Assembly (NCBI GenBank): GCA_948468465.1
Contig: CAOKJJ010000206.1
Location: 1-7,751, forward strand
Reading direction: 5' to 3'
Source: an uncultured Eubacterium sp.
GTDB taxonomy: Bacteria; Bacillota_A; Clostridia; Lachnospirales; Lachnospiraceae
Length of the DNA: 7,751 bases
The translations under genes and the position numbers were made by a program. The notes under the pieces were generated by a model, which saw only the letters and a list, made by a program, of their open reading frames with translations, had not been told where the DNA came from and searched no databases. Positions 1 through 5,654 of the stretch are shown here, piece after piece. Position 1 is the first letter of the stretch, and every line of letters starts with the position of its first letter.

Positions 1-197
1 GCATGAACCCGAAGACGCTGCAGTACCTGATGGGGCACAGCGACATCGGGGTGACACTGAACACATACACGCACCTTGGGCTGGAGGATGCAACGGATGA
101 GCTGAAACGGATGGAGGAGCTGGCAGATGCCAGGAAGGAGCTGGAAAAGGCAAAAGAGGAACAGCCGGTGTCACAGAAGATGTTCCGGGCGATTTAA
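1..197 (+). CDS. Tyrosine recombinase/integrase, C-terminal end only (5' truncated by window)
   Basis: This is the tail of a site-specific tyrosine recombinase, which cuts and rejoins DNA through a covalent 3'-phosphotyrosine. The reading frame is open to the left edge; the first two bases end a codon before Met at 3, so that Met is internal. The visible part has the family's C-terminal signature: the LMGHSDIGVT segment with the conserved His (codon 36-38), then NTYTH with the nucleophilic Tyr (codon 66-68). The RKHR-type boxes lie upstream, outside the window. After the Tyr come about 42 residues, mostly charged and helical (DELKRMEELADARKELEKAK), ending QKMFRAI. Such tails are common in integrases of clostridial prophages and integrative elements. 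The gene runs straight into a terminator, its stop TAA forming the foot of the stem. Family assignment is secure; which element it serves cannot be seen. Confidence 0.93.
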   Translation, partial: MNPKTLQYLMGHSDIGVTLNTYTHLGLEDATDELKRMEELADARKELEKAKEEQPVSQKMFRAI

Positions 198-230
198 AAA
201 AAATGGGCTGCTGGCGCAGTCCATTTTTTT
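197..230. terminator. Bidirectional rho-independent terminator between integrase and the minus-strand gene
   Basis: Seven A's then TGGGCTGC pair with GCAGTCCA then seven T's around a TGGC tetraloop: 15 consecutive pairs with one G-T wobble. Because the hairpin is flanked by an A-tract on one side and a T-tract on the other, it works as a terminator on both strands. It therefore closes the integrase (+) and, about 130 nt downstream of its stop, the 360-851 gene (-). Confidence 0.93.
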
Positions 231-359
231 ATGCAGATGCTGGCTTGAATGCTGAATGGACAGAAATAAACATTTCCGCGGCAGGCTGCGGGACATTAAA
301 CTTGTTTGAGACTGGATAGCTTCAAAATAGAATAGCTGCGGCCTGCTTCTGTTTTAGGT

Positions 360-851
360 TCAGTCAGTGTTTATTCTAATCTGCTCTTCTGCAACAGATG
401 GGACATTTTTCCACATACCATAAAGTTTGATATCTTCTAGAAAACTGTTTTCCTGTTCATATGCAAAACATATGTTTTCGTGTGATACACTGCCAGAAAT
501 TAATATGCCATTTTGAAAAAAGCATAAATCTTCTGGTTTATCCCAGACAGAGTTATCATAAAACAGGCTGCTGTACTTTTCCAAAATAATATCTCTGGCC
601 TGGCGGACGGCGTTAAATAAATAAACTTCAATATCATATCCGTCTGGAACGCGATGACAAAACCAGCAGTTTGTGTGCAGTATGCGGATATGATACGGTG
701 CAAGAAGCTGCAGAATCTGGTCAGATTCATCATTTTTCTGTGTGTTTTTCCAGCCATTTTGCGTCAGGGAAAAAGCATCTGCATGGCAAAAACAGGCAGA
801 AACATAGCCTTCAAATGATTTTCCCGTAATATTGTTTGAAAGTGAAAGCAT
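360..851 (-). CDS. Hypothetical protein with two Cys/His clusters (163 aa)
   Basis: I do not recognise this protein. The start at 851 is supported by GAGGTAA at 858-864 on the minus strand, nine bases from ATG; a second ATG at 856-854 is in another frame. There is no signal peptide or membrane segment, so it is probably cytoplasmic. Visible features are CFCH at residues 20-23 and CWFCH at 62-66, a short helix rich in Ala/Arg near 80-92, and a conserved-looking stretch WDKPEDLCFF (103-112) followed by a hydrophobic turn and SVSHENICF (121-129). This spacing is reminiscent of small globular proteins encoded near mobile-element ends, including immunity-type proteins, but no family can be named. 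It is convergent with the integrase. A dense natural reading frame, a good ribosome binding site and balanced composition make it likely to be a true gene. Confidence 0.72.
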   Translation of the reverse strand: MLSLSNNITGKSFEGYVSACFCHADAFSLTQNGWKNTQKNDESDQILQLLAPYHIRILHTNCWFCHRVPDGYDIEVYLFNAVRQARDIILEKYSSLFYDNSVWDKPEDLCFFQNGILISGSVSHENICFAYEQENSFLEDIKLYGMWKNVPSVAEEQIRINTD

Positions 852-1181
852 TTCATGTTACCTCATTTAATTAATAAAACGGCAGTGTGCTCCTGGATAG
901 TTTAAACTGCGGCAGTGCATTCAGTATCCGCTTATTCTTTCTCAGTGCAGGTAATACTTATCTCCTTCAGGGCCCGCTGGCAATGCAATATCTTCTGCAG
1001 TTGCGGTGCATTTGCATAATATAATCGTTGCTCCAGAATATGTAACAGTAAAAAATACAAATGCTAACTGATCTAAGTGCGATTATAGATAAAAATTGTG
1101 TTAGCTGCAACTGGAAAATTTAAATATGACGTTATTTTTTGATCAGCACTACATTTTTTGTATCATAAATGTCTGATTTAT

Positions 1182-1189
1182 GCTAAAAT
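1182..1189 (+). promoter_or_regulatory. Candidate extended -10 promoter element for the phosphatase gene
   Basis: TGCTAAAAT at 1181-1189 gives a TG motif one base before TAAAAT, an extended -10 pattern. No good -35 hexamer lies 16-18 bases upstream. A start near 1196 would place the 1197-1223 hairpin at the very 5' end of a leader about 178 nt long. Assignment is tentative. Confidence 0.35.
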
Positions 1190-1196
1190 ATCCAGA

Positions 1197-1223
1197 GTAG
1201 TAAAACACCCCGCCTTTTACTAC
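1197..1223 (+). other. 9-bp perfect hairpin in the phosphatase leader
   Basis: GTAGTAAAA (1197-1205) pairs perfectly with TTTTACTAC (1215-1223) around a C-rich 9-nt loop. The right arm runs into a direct repeat, ACTACGTTT at 1219-1227 and again at 1230-1238, 11 bp apart, roughly one helical turn. No T-run follows the stem directly, so it is not a normal terminator. It could be a 5' stabilising hairpin or part of an operator. Confidence 0.5.
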
Positions 1224-1252
1224 GTTTTGACTACGTTTCACGGCCTCAATAC

Positions 1253-1342
1253 GCCGCATTTTGCCCCGTTTTGCCGAAACTGTGATATTTTTAACAATCT
1301 TTCTGCAAAATACAACCCGCGCAAAACGCCGCAAAACACGGC
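1253..1342 (+). repeat. Imperfect 22-nt inverted repeat (18/22) in the phosphatase leader
   Basis: The left arm 1253-1274 and right arm 1321-1342 are reverse complements at 18 of 22 positions, the mismatches falling as two 2-nt internal loops. The arms are separated by 46 nt. In RNA this would make a long stem ending 13 nt before the ribosome binding site. The arms are built of GCAAAA (or its complement TTTTGC) units 10 bp apart, so they could also be phased protein-binding sites. Confidence 0.6.
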
Positions 1343-1360
1343 AAATCAGCGCAATAAAGG
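1321..1360 (+). repeat. Degenerate 10-bp tandem array (4 units) running into the phosphatase RBS
   Basis: Four successive 10-mers begin GCAAAA, GCAAAA, GCAAAT and GCAATA at 1321, 1331, 1341 and 1351, degrading toward the ribosome binding site. The first two units form the right arm of the inverted repeat. A 10-bp period matches one turn of DNA. A similar GCAAAATAC at 1314 is off-phase. Confidence 0.5.
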
Positions 1361-1373
1361 AGGAAAAACCACA

Positions 1374-1838
1374 ATGATAAAAATACTTTTTATCTGCCAC
1401 GGCAATATTTGCCGCAGCCCAATCGCTGAATACGTAATGAAAGACTTAGTTCAAAAACATCACCTGGCATCTGATTTTGAGATTGCCTCAGCTGCCACCA
1501 GCACAGAGGAAATCGGCAATCCGGTTTATCCGCCTGCAAGAGACGAGCTGCGGCGGCATGGGATCAGCTGCAGCGGGCATCATGCAAGACAGGTCACGAA
1601 GGCGGACTATGATTACTATGATTATCTCATCGTTATGGATCGTATGAATGTCCGTAATCTAAACAGAATCATCGGCAGTGACCCGCAGGAGAAGGTCAGC
1701 AAGCTGCGCAGCTTTGCAGGGATTGACGCGGATATTGAGGATCCGTGGTATACAGGAGCGTTTGGCGAAGTATACAGCCAGATTTACGAAGGATGTCTGG
1801 CCCTGCTTTCACAGCTGTATCCAAATTGTGAACTTTAG
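1374..1838 (+). CDS. Low-molecular-weight protein tyrosine phosphatase (154 aa)
   Basis: This cytoplasmic enzyme hydrolyses phosphotyrosine (possibly phosphoarginine in some Firmicutes homologues) through a cysteinyl-phosphate intermediate. The P-loop is at the N-terminus as usual for the family: ICHGNICRS, with nucleophile Cys8 and Arg14. The general acid is Asp123 in the DPW motif (EDPWYTGAF), near the C-terminus as expected. VMDRMNVRNL (87-96) matches the conserved D-x-x-N helix. The length is typical. I chose ATG 1374 because AAAGGAGG (1356-1363) lies 10 nt upstream and the P-loop must sit near residue 8; the frame stays open upstream to an ATG at 1158 but that extension is not protein-like for this family. 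It is monocistronic or nearly so, with a structured leader. There is no tyrosine kinase or exopolysaccharide gene beside it to suggest a partner, so its substrate is unknown. Confidence 0.95.
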   Translation: MIKILFICHGNICRSPIAEYVMKDLVQKHHLASDFEIASAATSTEEIGNPVYPPARDELRRHGISCSGHHARQVTKADYDYYDYLIVMDRMNVRNLNRIIGSDPQEKVSKLRSFAGIDADIEDPWYTGAFGEVYSQIYEGCLALLSQLYPNCEL

Positions 1839-1846
1839 ATGAAATT

Positions 1847-1900
1847 TTCCTTAATATCCAAAAAAATGCAGGATTCATTTCGAATCAATAAATTAAGGAA
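1847..1900. repeat. Nested inverted repeat after the phosphatase gene
   Basis: TTCCTTAAT (1847-1855) and ATTAAGGAA (1892-1900) are perfect 9-bp inverted arms. Nested between them, GATTC (1872-1876) and GAATC (1882-1886) form a second hairpin with a 5-nt loop. The structure starts 9 nt after the phosphatase stop. No U-run follows, so it is not a standard terminator; it may be a 3' mRNA structure or a protein-binding palindrome. Confidence 0.5.
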
Positions 1901-1977
1901 TGTGAATCTGTTCATCGCAGGCAGAAAACACGAAAATAAATGATTTTTCAAACATGCTCTGAGAAAATCGGTAGAAC

Positions 1978-2004
1978 GGCAATGTCAAAGAAAACGGCAC
2001 TGCC
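1978..2004 (+). other. Short imperfect inverted repeat upstream of the protease gene
   Basis: GGCAATG (1978-1984) and CACTGCC (1998-2004) are complementary at 6 of 7 positions, 13 nt apart, ending about 30 nt before the protease start. It could be an operator or leader hairpin. No convincing promoter could be placed in 1901-2033. Confidence 0.3.
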
Positions 2005-2033
2005 AATATCAGCAGAAAGGAATACGGCGGAAT

Positions 2034-4238
2034 ATGACTAAAAATAAGACTAAGACCAAGCTTAAGAACAAGAATAAGAATAAGAAAAAAACTATGGCAT
2101 GGCTGCTGGCAGCCACAGCTGCTCTCTGGCAGACGATGCCGGTGTGCGCGGCCGCGCTGACGACGCAGGAACATGAAGTGGAGATCCCGCAGCTGGAAGA
2201 GGGGACCTATGTGAAAGGGGAGGCGCTTGTGTCTATGACAACGACGCAGGCTGCCGCTTTGACGAAGGAGGGCACAGCCAGCTTTGATAAAGATATCCGG
2301 ATAGAAGAATGCTGGGAGTTTGGAACAGCGCAGGAGGCGCAGTCGGAGCAGGTGAAGGACTATGTTGCGTTGGTAAGTTCGGATACATATTCTACGGAAG
2401 AGTTGATGGAGATTGTGGCGGATAAGTATTATGTAGATGCTGTGGCGCCGAATAGTTTTGCGCATCTGTGCGATGTGGAAAAAGATACGCTGTCGGATTA
2501 TCAGTGGTATTTAGACGGTGCCGGGAGCCTGCGTACGGACAGCTTGGGGATACAGTTGTCCGGTTTGACGGCGGAGCCGTCGATGCAGCCGGTTGTGGCG
2601 CTGATTGATACGGGTGTGGATTATAAGAATGAAGACCTGAAAGATTCCATGTGGGTGAATCCGTACGAGTCACAGGGGCTGGAAGGAACGTATGGCTATG
2701 ACTTTGCGAATGATGATGATGATCCGATGGATACGGATGGACATGGGACGCATTGTGCGGGTGTGATCGCGGCGCAGCAGGACAATGCGGCCGGCATTAC
2801 GGGGATCAGCAATGCGAAGATTATGGCGTTAAAGGTTGTAAAAGATAATTCGGATGTGTTTGATGTGGCTGGCGCGGTCAGGGCTTTTGAGTATATTGTC
2901 CGTGCACAGGAGATGGGTGTGCAGATTGCAGCGGTGAACTGCTCGTGGGGAGGCAGCAGGGACGTTGGAGCTGTTTTGAATACACTCATAGATAAAATGG
3001 GTGCAAATGGCGCGTTGACGGTATTTGCTGCCGGGAATGATGCCATAGACTGGGATTCGGTTCCTGCGTCCATGCGCACAGTGCCGTATGATCTGGACAG
3101 TAAATATGTTGTTGTGGCGGGCGCCAGTGATGAAAATGATGACAGGGTATATTTTTCGGATTATGGCAGTACGCAGGTAGATTTGTTTGCGCCTGGTTCG
3201 AATATTTTGTCTACGGTGCAGGAGGCGAAATTTTTGCCGCAGTTTTGGACACAGGAGAAACGGCAGCGTATGACCGCGTATTATAATACGGTGAGCGGCA
3301 TAGATGCTTTTCATACGGCCTCGGCGATACGTGGGCTGGGAAGTGACTATACGGTTCAGTTAAGTTATGAACCGGAGGTTGGTTTTTTGGATCAGGATGA
3401 CGGCTGCCTGAAATATACGGTGAAAAATAATCGCAGAGTTGTATTTCCGGCGGCTGCAGGGAAAAATATTATCGAAGGGGGAAAGGAGCAGGCTGGCTTT
3501 ATTTATCTGGATGTCACGGACTGGAACCTGGATACGGACAAGACGTATTATATCAGCTGCATGATGGCTGAAAATGAAGGAGACGGCGTGCCGGCATGGG
3601 AGTCGGTGGAAAAGGTAAGTACCAAGGAGGACTGTCGGTTTGTGACAGCGGATGGCAGGACATATCTTGCTTTGATTGGAATTACGACGCAGAAAACAAG
3701 GCCGTCGACTTATTATTTTGATAATTTTGCCGTTTCGACAGCAGATCCGGATACTACGCAGTTTGAAAAGTGCGATATCATGTCCGGGTCGTCTATGGCC
3801 GCTCCGATGGTTACTGGTGCGGTGGCGCTGCTGCGGGGTGTCAATCCTTCTCTTACAGCATCAGCGGTCCGCAGTCAGCTGATGCTGTGCACGCGCAGTG
3901 TAGATACGCTGGAAAATGCGTGTGTGACAGGGGGTATTTTGGATCTTTCTAAAATTATGGTGCAGGCGGCCAGTCTGAAGCTGAACAAAGCAGCGGCAAA
4001 TGTCCGTTATGGGAACAAGCTGCGGCTGACCGCGACGATATTGCCGGAAAACGCGATTGTCTCGAATGTAAAATGGACTTCGAGCAATCCGGCATATGCA
4101 ACGGTATCTGCGAAAGGCGTTGTAAAGGTGAAAAAAGCCGGAGTTGGAAAAACGGTTAAAATTACAGCGTCTACAAAAGATGGCACAAAATTAAAGGACG
4201 CATGCATGGTTAAGATTCTGAATGCGAAAAATAAATAA
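2034..4238 (+). CDS. Secreted subtilisin-like serine protease (S8) with internal domain insertion and C-terminal BIG2 domain (734 aa)
   Basis: This is an exported endopeptidase of the subtilase family. Order of parts: a Lys-rich n-region (2-20), hydrophobic core (22-37) and likely cleavage after VCA (about 39); an inhibitor-like propeptide (about 45-145); then the catalytic domain. Active-site residues are all present: Asp192 in IDTGVD, His237 in DGHGTH, oxyanion Asn335 in AAGND and Ser587 in GSSMAAP. Between LFAPGSNILSTV (384-395) and the Ser motif, where subtilisin has a short loop, there is an insertion of about 184 residues (396-579) ending YYFDNFAV, resembling a jelly-roll carbohydrate-binding-type fold. 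Residues 646-731 form a bacterial Ig-like group 2 domain (WTSSNPAYATVSAKGVVK). No LPXTG anchor is seen. The start at 2034 has AGAAAGGA 12 nt and GGCGGA about 2 nt upstream, neither ideal; ATG 2094 lacks a site and would remove the basic n-region. No terminator follows, so the next gene may be co-transcribed. Confidence 0.95.
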   Translation: MTKNKTKTKLKNKNKNKKKTMAWLLAATAALWQTMPVCAAALTTQEHEVEIPQLEEGTYVKGEALVSMTTTQAAALTKEGTASFDKDIRIEECWEFGTAQEAQSEQVKDYVALVSSDTYSTEELMEIVADKYYVDAVAPNSFAHLCDVEKDTLSDYQWYLDGAGSLRTDSLGIQLSGLTAEPSMQPVVALIDTGVDYKNEDLKDSMWVNPYESQGLEGTYGYDFANDDDDPMDTDGHGTHCAGVIAAQQDNAAGITGISNAKIMALKVVKDNSDVFDVAGAVRAFEYIVRAQEMGVQIAAVNCSWGGSRDVGAVLNTLIDKMGANGALTVFAAGNDAIDWDSVPASMRTVPYDLDSKYVVVAGASDENDDRVYFSDYGSTQVDLFAPGSNILSTVQEAKFLPQFWTQEKRQRMTAYYNTVSGIDAFHTASAIRGLGSDYTVQLSYEPEVGFLDQDDGCLKYTVKNNRRVVFPAAAGKNIIEGGKEQAGFIYLDVTDWNLDTDKTYYISCMMAENEGDGVPAWESVEKVSTKEDCRFVTADGRTYLALIGITTQKTRPSTYYFDNFAVSTADPDTTQFEKCDIMSGSSMAAPMVTGAVALLRGVNPSLTASAVRSQLMLCTRSVDTLENACVTGGILDLSKIMVQAASLKLNKAAANVRYGNKLRLTATILPENAIVSNVKWTSSNPAYATVSAKGVVKVKKAGVGKTVKITASTKDGTKLKDACMVKILNAKNK
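2040..2091 (+). repeat. Low-complexity AAG-ANY repeat encoding a Lys-alternating n-region
   Basis: A purine-rich run of six-base units (AAG plus an A-starting codon) encodes residues 3-19 of the protease, with Lys at ten of those positions, mostly alternating with Asn or Thr. Three near-identical AAGAAT units are adjacent at the 3' end. Slippage here would change the length in whole codons only. Confidence 0.6.
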
Positions 4239-4289
4239 TAAAATAAGATAACAGTATTAAAATAAGTATTTTAGAAAGAAGCAGAAACG

Positions 4290-5033
4290 ATGGAGTGGAT
4301 ACCGAAAACAGGAGAAAGATATAAAGATGATGCAGATAACATGTATCAGATTATTGCGGTTGCCGTTCATGCGGAAACAGAAGAACGTATGGTTGTATAT
4401 CAGGAAATGTTTGGAGAGTTTGGCATTTATGCAAGAGCGGTGCAGCAGTTTACCGGCGAAAACGGATGCCGGCGCATGTTTACGAAAGCAGACCGGAAAA
4501 CAGATCAGACAGCAGATACAAGATCAGATGGAACAGCAGATCAGCCGGTGCAGGTACGAAAAGAAAACCAGTCTCTGCAGCCTGCGGGCAGCAGGCAGGC
4601 AGGATGCCCCGTTTCTGAAACGAAACAGCAGTTTCGTCCGCGTACACAGTCGCCGGCGGAATCCAGACGGGCGCTGCGCCAAAATGTATCGGAAACGTCC
4701 GGGGAAGGCGCATATTACTATGAAAAACGCAGGCGTCAAATGGAGGAGCGGGAGCAGCGCAGGGAGTTGTTCCGCAAATCGGAAAGACACGAAAGCGCCA
4801 CTGAAGAACTGCGTGCCAATCCGTGTCTGATCAAATTTTTGGAAGCGGATACGTATGAACAGAAATATCATGTATTAAATGAAATACAAAACGATATCAC
4901 AGATCGCCTGATCGATGATATAGCGGTTGTGCTGGATGTAGTCATTCCGGAAGGAGCATTAGCCGATCGGTTTCATCAGCTTCGCAATATTATACTGACC
5001 AGGCAGAAATATGAAACGAACCGGTTTCGCTAA
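4290..5033 (+). CDS. DUF1653-like protein with basic linker and conserved-looking C-terminal region (247 aa)
   Basis: Residues 5-56 resemble the DUF1653 family: G-x-x-Y-K at the start, then YQIIAVAVHAETEERMVVYQ (19-38) and YARAVQQF (47-54), matching the family pattern of a small beta domain with an H-x-E-T-x-E core. Its molecular role is not known. Residues 57-165 are a polar, low-complexity linker with TAD-type repeats (TDQTADTRSDGTADQ) and many Arg/Gln, probably disordered. Residues 166-241 form a second compact, helical region (LIKFLEADTYEQKYHVLNEI ... IDDIAVVLDV) that I do not recognise. There is no signal peptide. The ribosome binding site is weak (AGAAAG, about 10 nt upstream). It begins 51 bp after the protease stop with no terminator between, so co-transcription is plausible. 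Its stop overlaps that of the convergent CYTH gene by 4 nt. DUF1653 likeness is by pattern memory and is moderately sure. Confidence 0.8.
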   Translation: MEWIPKTGERYKDDADNMYQIIAVAVHAETEERMVVYQEMFGEFGIYARAVQQFTGENGCRRMFTKADRKTDQTADTRSDGTADQPVQVRKENQSLQPAGSRQAGCPVSETKQQFRPRTQSPAESRRALRQNVSETSGEGAYYYEKRRRQMEEREQRRELFRKSERHESATEELRANPCLIKFLEADTYEQKYHVLNEIQNDITDRLIDDIAVVLDVVIPEGALADRFHQLRNIILTRQKYETNRFR

Positions 5034-5527
5034 AGGAAGATGCCTTTGCTCATTTCACTGTTGTGATAACGGCTGTCATAGGTGACGTCTTCACCGAACC
5101 AGTCTGGCGGGGTAAACGAATCCGCTTCTTCTACGGAGGCAAATTCTACCTCTGCCAGAGCAAGGCCCTCCATCTGGCCGTGAAAAATGTCCAGTTCGAT
5201 CGTATGGGCGGCGTCCAGGGGAATGAGATATCTGCGTTTGGTAATTAATATGCCGTCTGCTTTTTCGCGCAGATGTTCGTATGCTTCCTTAGAAAGCGGC
5301 ATTTCCTGTTCCAGATGCGCCATCATTCCCGCGCTTTTGTAAGTAAGGAAGTAGGTATCATCCATTTTTCGGATCCGTATCGTAGGGCTGGTACATAAGT
5401 ATCCCTGTTCAATCTCATGATAATCATACTGTTCCAGAGGTTTTGGAAGCTGTTTGGGAAGAAACTTGCGTTCTATTTCCATATGTGCCGTTTGTTCATG
5501 TACTTTTGTCTGTATGGATTGCTGCAT
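5030..5527 (-). CDS. CYTH domain protein, putative triphosphate-binding phosphohydrolase or class IV cyclase-like (165 aa)
   Basis: CYTH proteins form a triphosphate tunnel that binds polyphosphate or nucleotide triphosphates with metal ions. The defining ExExK motif is present as Glu17-Ile-Glu19-Arg-Lys21. Other expected tunnel residues are Arg51 and Arg53 (TIRIRK), Lys64 (LTYKS), the basic KRRY at 97-100, Glu111/Asp113 (IELDIF) and Glu126/Glu128 (LAEVEF). The length is that of small single-domain bacterial members, many of which are inorganic triphosphatases; the substrate cannot be told from sequence. I chose ATG 5527 because AAAGGAG (5534-5540) lies six bases upstream; this gives a 15-residue leader before the MEIERK that most homologues start with, and the ATG there (5482) has no ribosome binding site. 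It is transcribed alone, divergent from the DJ-1 gene and convergent with the DUF1653-like gene. Confidence 0.93.
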   Translation of the reverse strand: MQQSIQTKVHEQTAHMEIERKFLPKQLPKPLEQYDYHEIEQGYLCTSPTIRIRKMDDTYFLTYKSAGMMAHLEQEMPLSKEAYEHLREKADGILITKRRYLIPLDAAHTIELDIFHGQMEGLALAEVEFASVEEADSFTPPDWFGEDVTYDSRYHNSEMSKGIFL

Positions 5528-5551
5528 GGCAAACTCCTTTCTTTTTTATAT

Positions 5552-5580
5552 AAGATAACCGATATGGCAGGAAAAATCAA
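5552..5580 (-). promoter_or_regulatory. Candidate sigma-A promoter for the CYTH gene
   Basis: On the minus strand, TTGATT (5575-5580) is followed after 17 nt by TATCTT (5552-5557), each matching four of six consensus bases at ideal spacing. Transcription would start about 20 nt before the start codon's ribosome binding site region, giving a short leader. Predicted by eye only. Confidence 0.4.
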
Positions 5581-5587
5581 TGCATGT

Positions 5588-5616
5588 TTGCAAAGTATTG
5601 TGGAATATGGTATGGT
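5588..5616 (+). promoter_or_regulatory. Candidate sigma-A promoter for the DJ-1 family gene
   Basis: TTGCAA (5588-5593) and TATGGT (5611-5616) are 17 nt apart, each matching four of six consensus bases. The predicted start near 5623 leaves a leader of about 30 nt with AGGAGG in it. It lies back to back with the CYTH promoter in the 127-bp divergent intergenic space. Confidence 0.35.
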
Positions 5617-5654
5617 TATAGGACAAAGAAGATAAATTGCAGGAGGATATCACA

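Larger units (their letters stand above)
852..1373. other. Long intergenic region, 522 bp: nothing clear on the left, structured leader on the right
   Basis: This AT-rich spacer separates the minus-strand unknown gene from the divergent phosphatase gene. From 852 to about 1140 I see only scattered short motifs: a 10-bp palindrome AGTTTAAACT (898-907), two CGGCAGTG copies (880-887 and 910-917), and an open stretch on the minus strand (942-1082) with no convincing start codon. I found no convincing promoter for the 360-851 gene. From about 1180 to 1360 the sequence becomes strongly structured and is annotated separately as the phosphatase leader. Confidence 0.6.

Noticed and set aside
651..668. 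CxxCH motif (residues 62-66) in the 360-851 protein as a c-type heme site
   Set aside because: There is no signal peptide or cytochrome context, and c-type heme attachment takes place outside the cytoplasm; the motif is more likely metal-related or incidental.
1158..1373. In-frame upstream ATG giving the phosphatase a 72-residue N-terminal extension
   Set aside because: The catalytic Cys lies about 8-12 residues from the N-terminus in this family, and a strong AAAGGAGG site precedes ATG 1374. The extension is encoded by the repeat-rich leader and has no family-like content.
2133..2150. Cys38 of the protease as a lipoprotein lipobox
   Set aside because: The preceding residues are T-M-P-V, which do not fit the [LVI]-[AST]-[GA]-C pattern; an ordinary signal peptidase I site after VCA fits better.
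1893..2465. 190-residue minus-strand open frame over the protease start
   Set aside because: It is rich in Arg, His and Leu and lies antisense to the well-supported protease gene; it has no recognisable domain and is a shadow frame.
4239..4289. A terminator between the protease and the DUF1653-like gene
   Set aside because: Only a 5-bp A/T stem (AAAAT/ATTTT) and repeated TAAAATAAG words are present; no GC-rich stem with a U-run.
4588..4600. 13-nt sequence shared by the DUF1653-like gene linker and the DJ-1 terminator stem (6253-6265)
   Set aside because: It is short, made of simple GCAG/GGCA repeats and lies inside unrelated functional contexts; probably chance.
5637..5654. TTG start six codons before the DJ-1 ATG
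   Set aside because: It lies upstream of the AGGAGG site itself, so cannot be initiated from it; ATG 5655 is ideally spaced.
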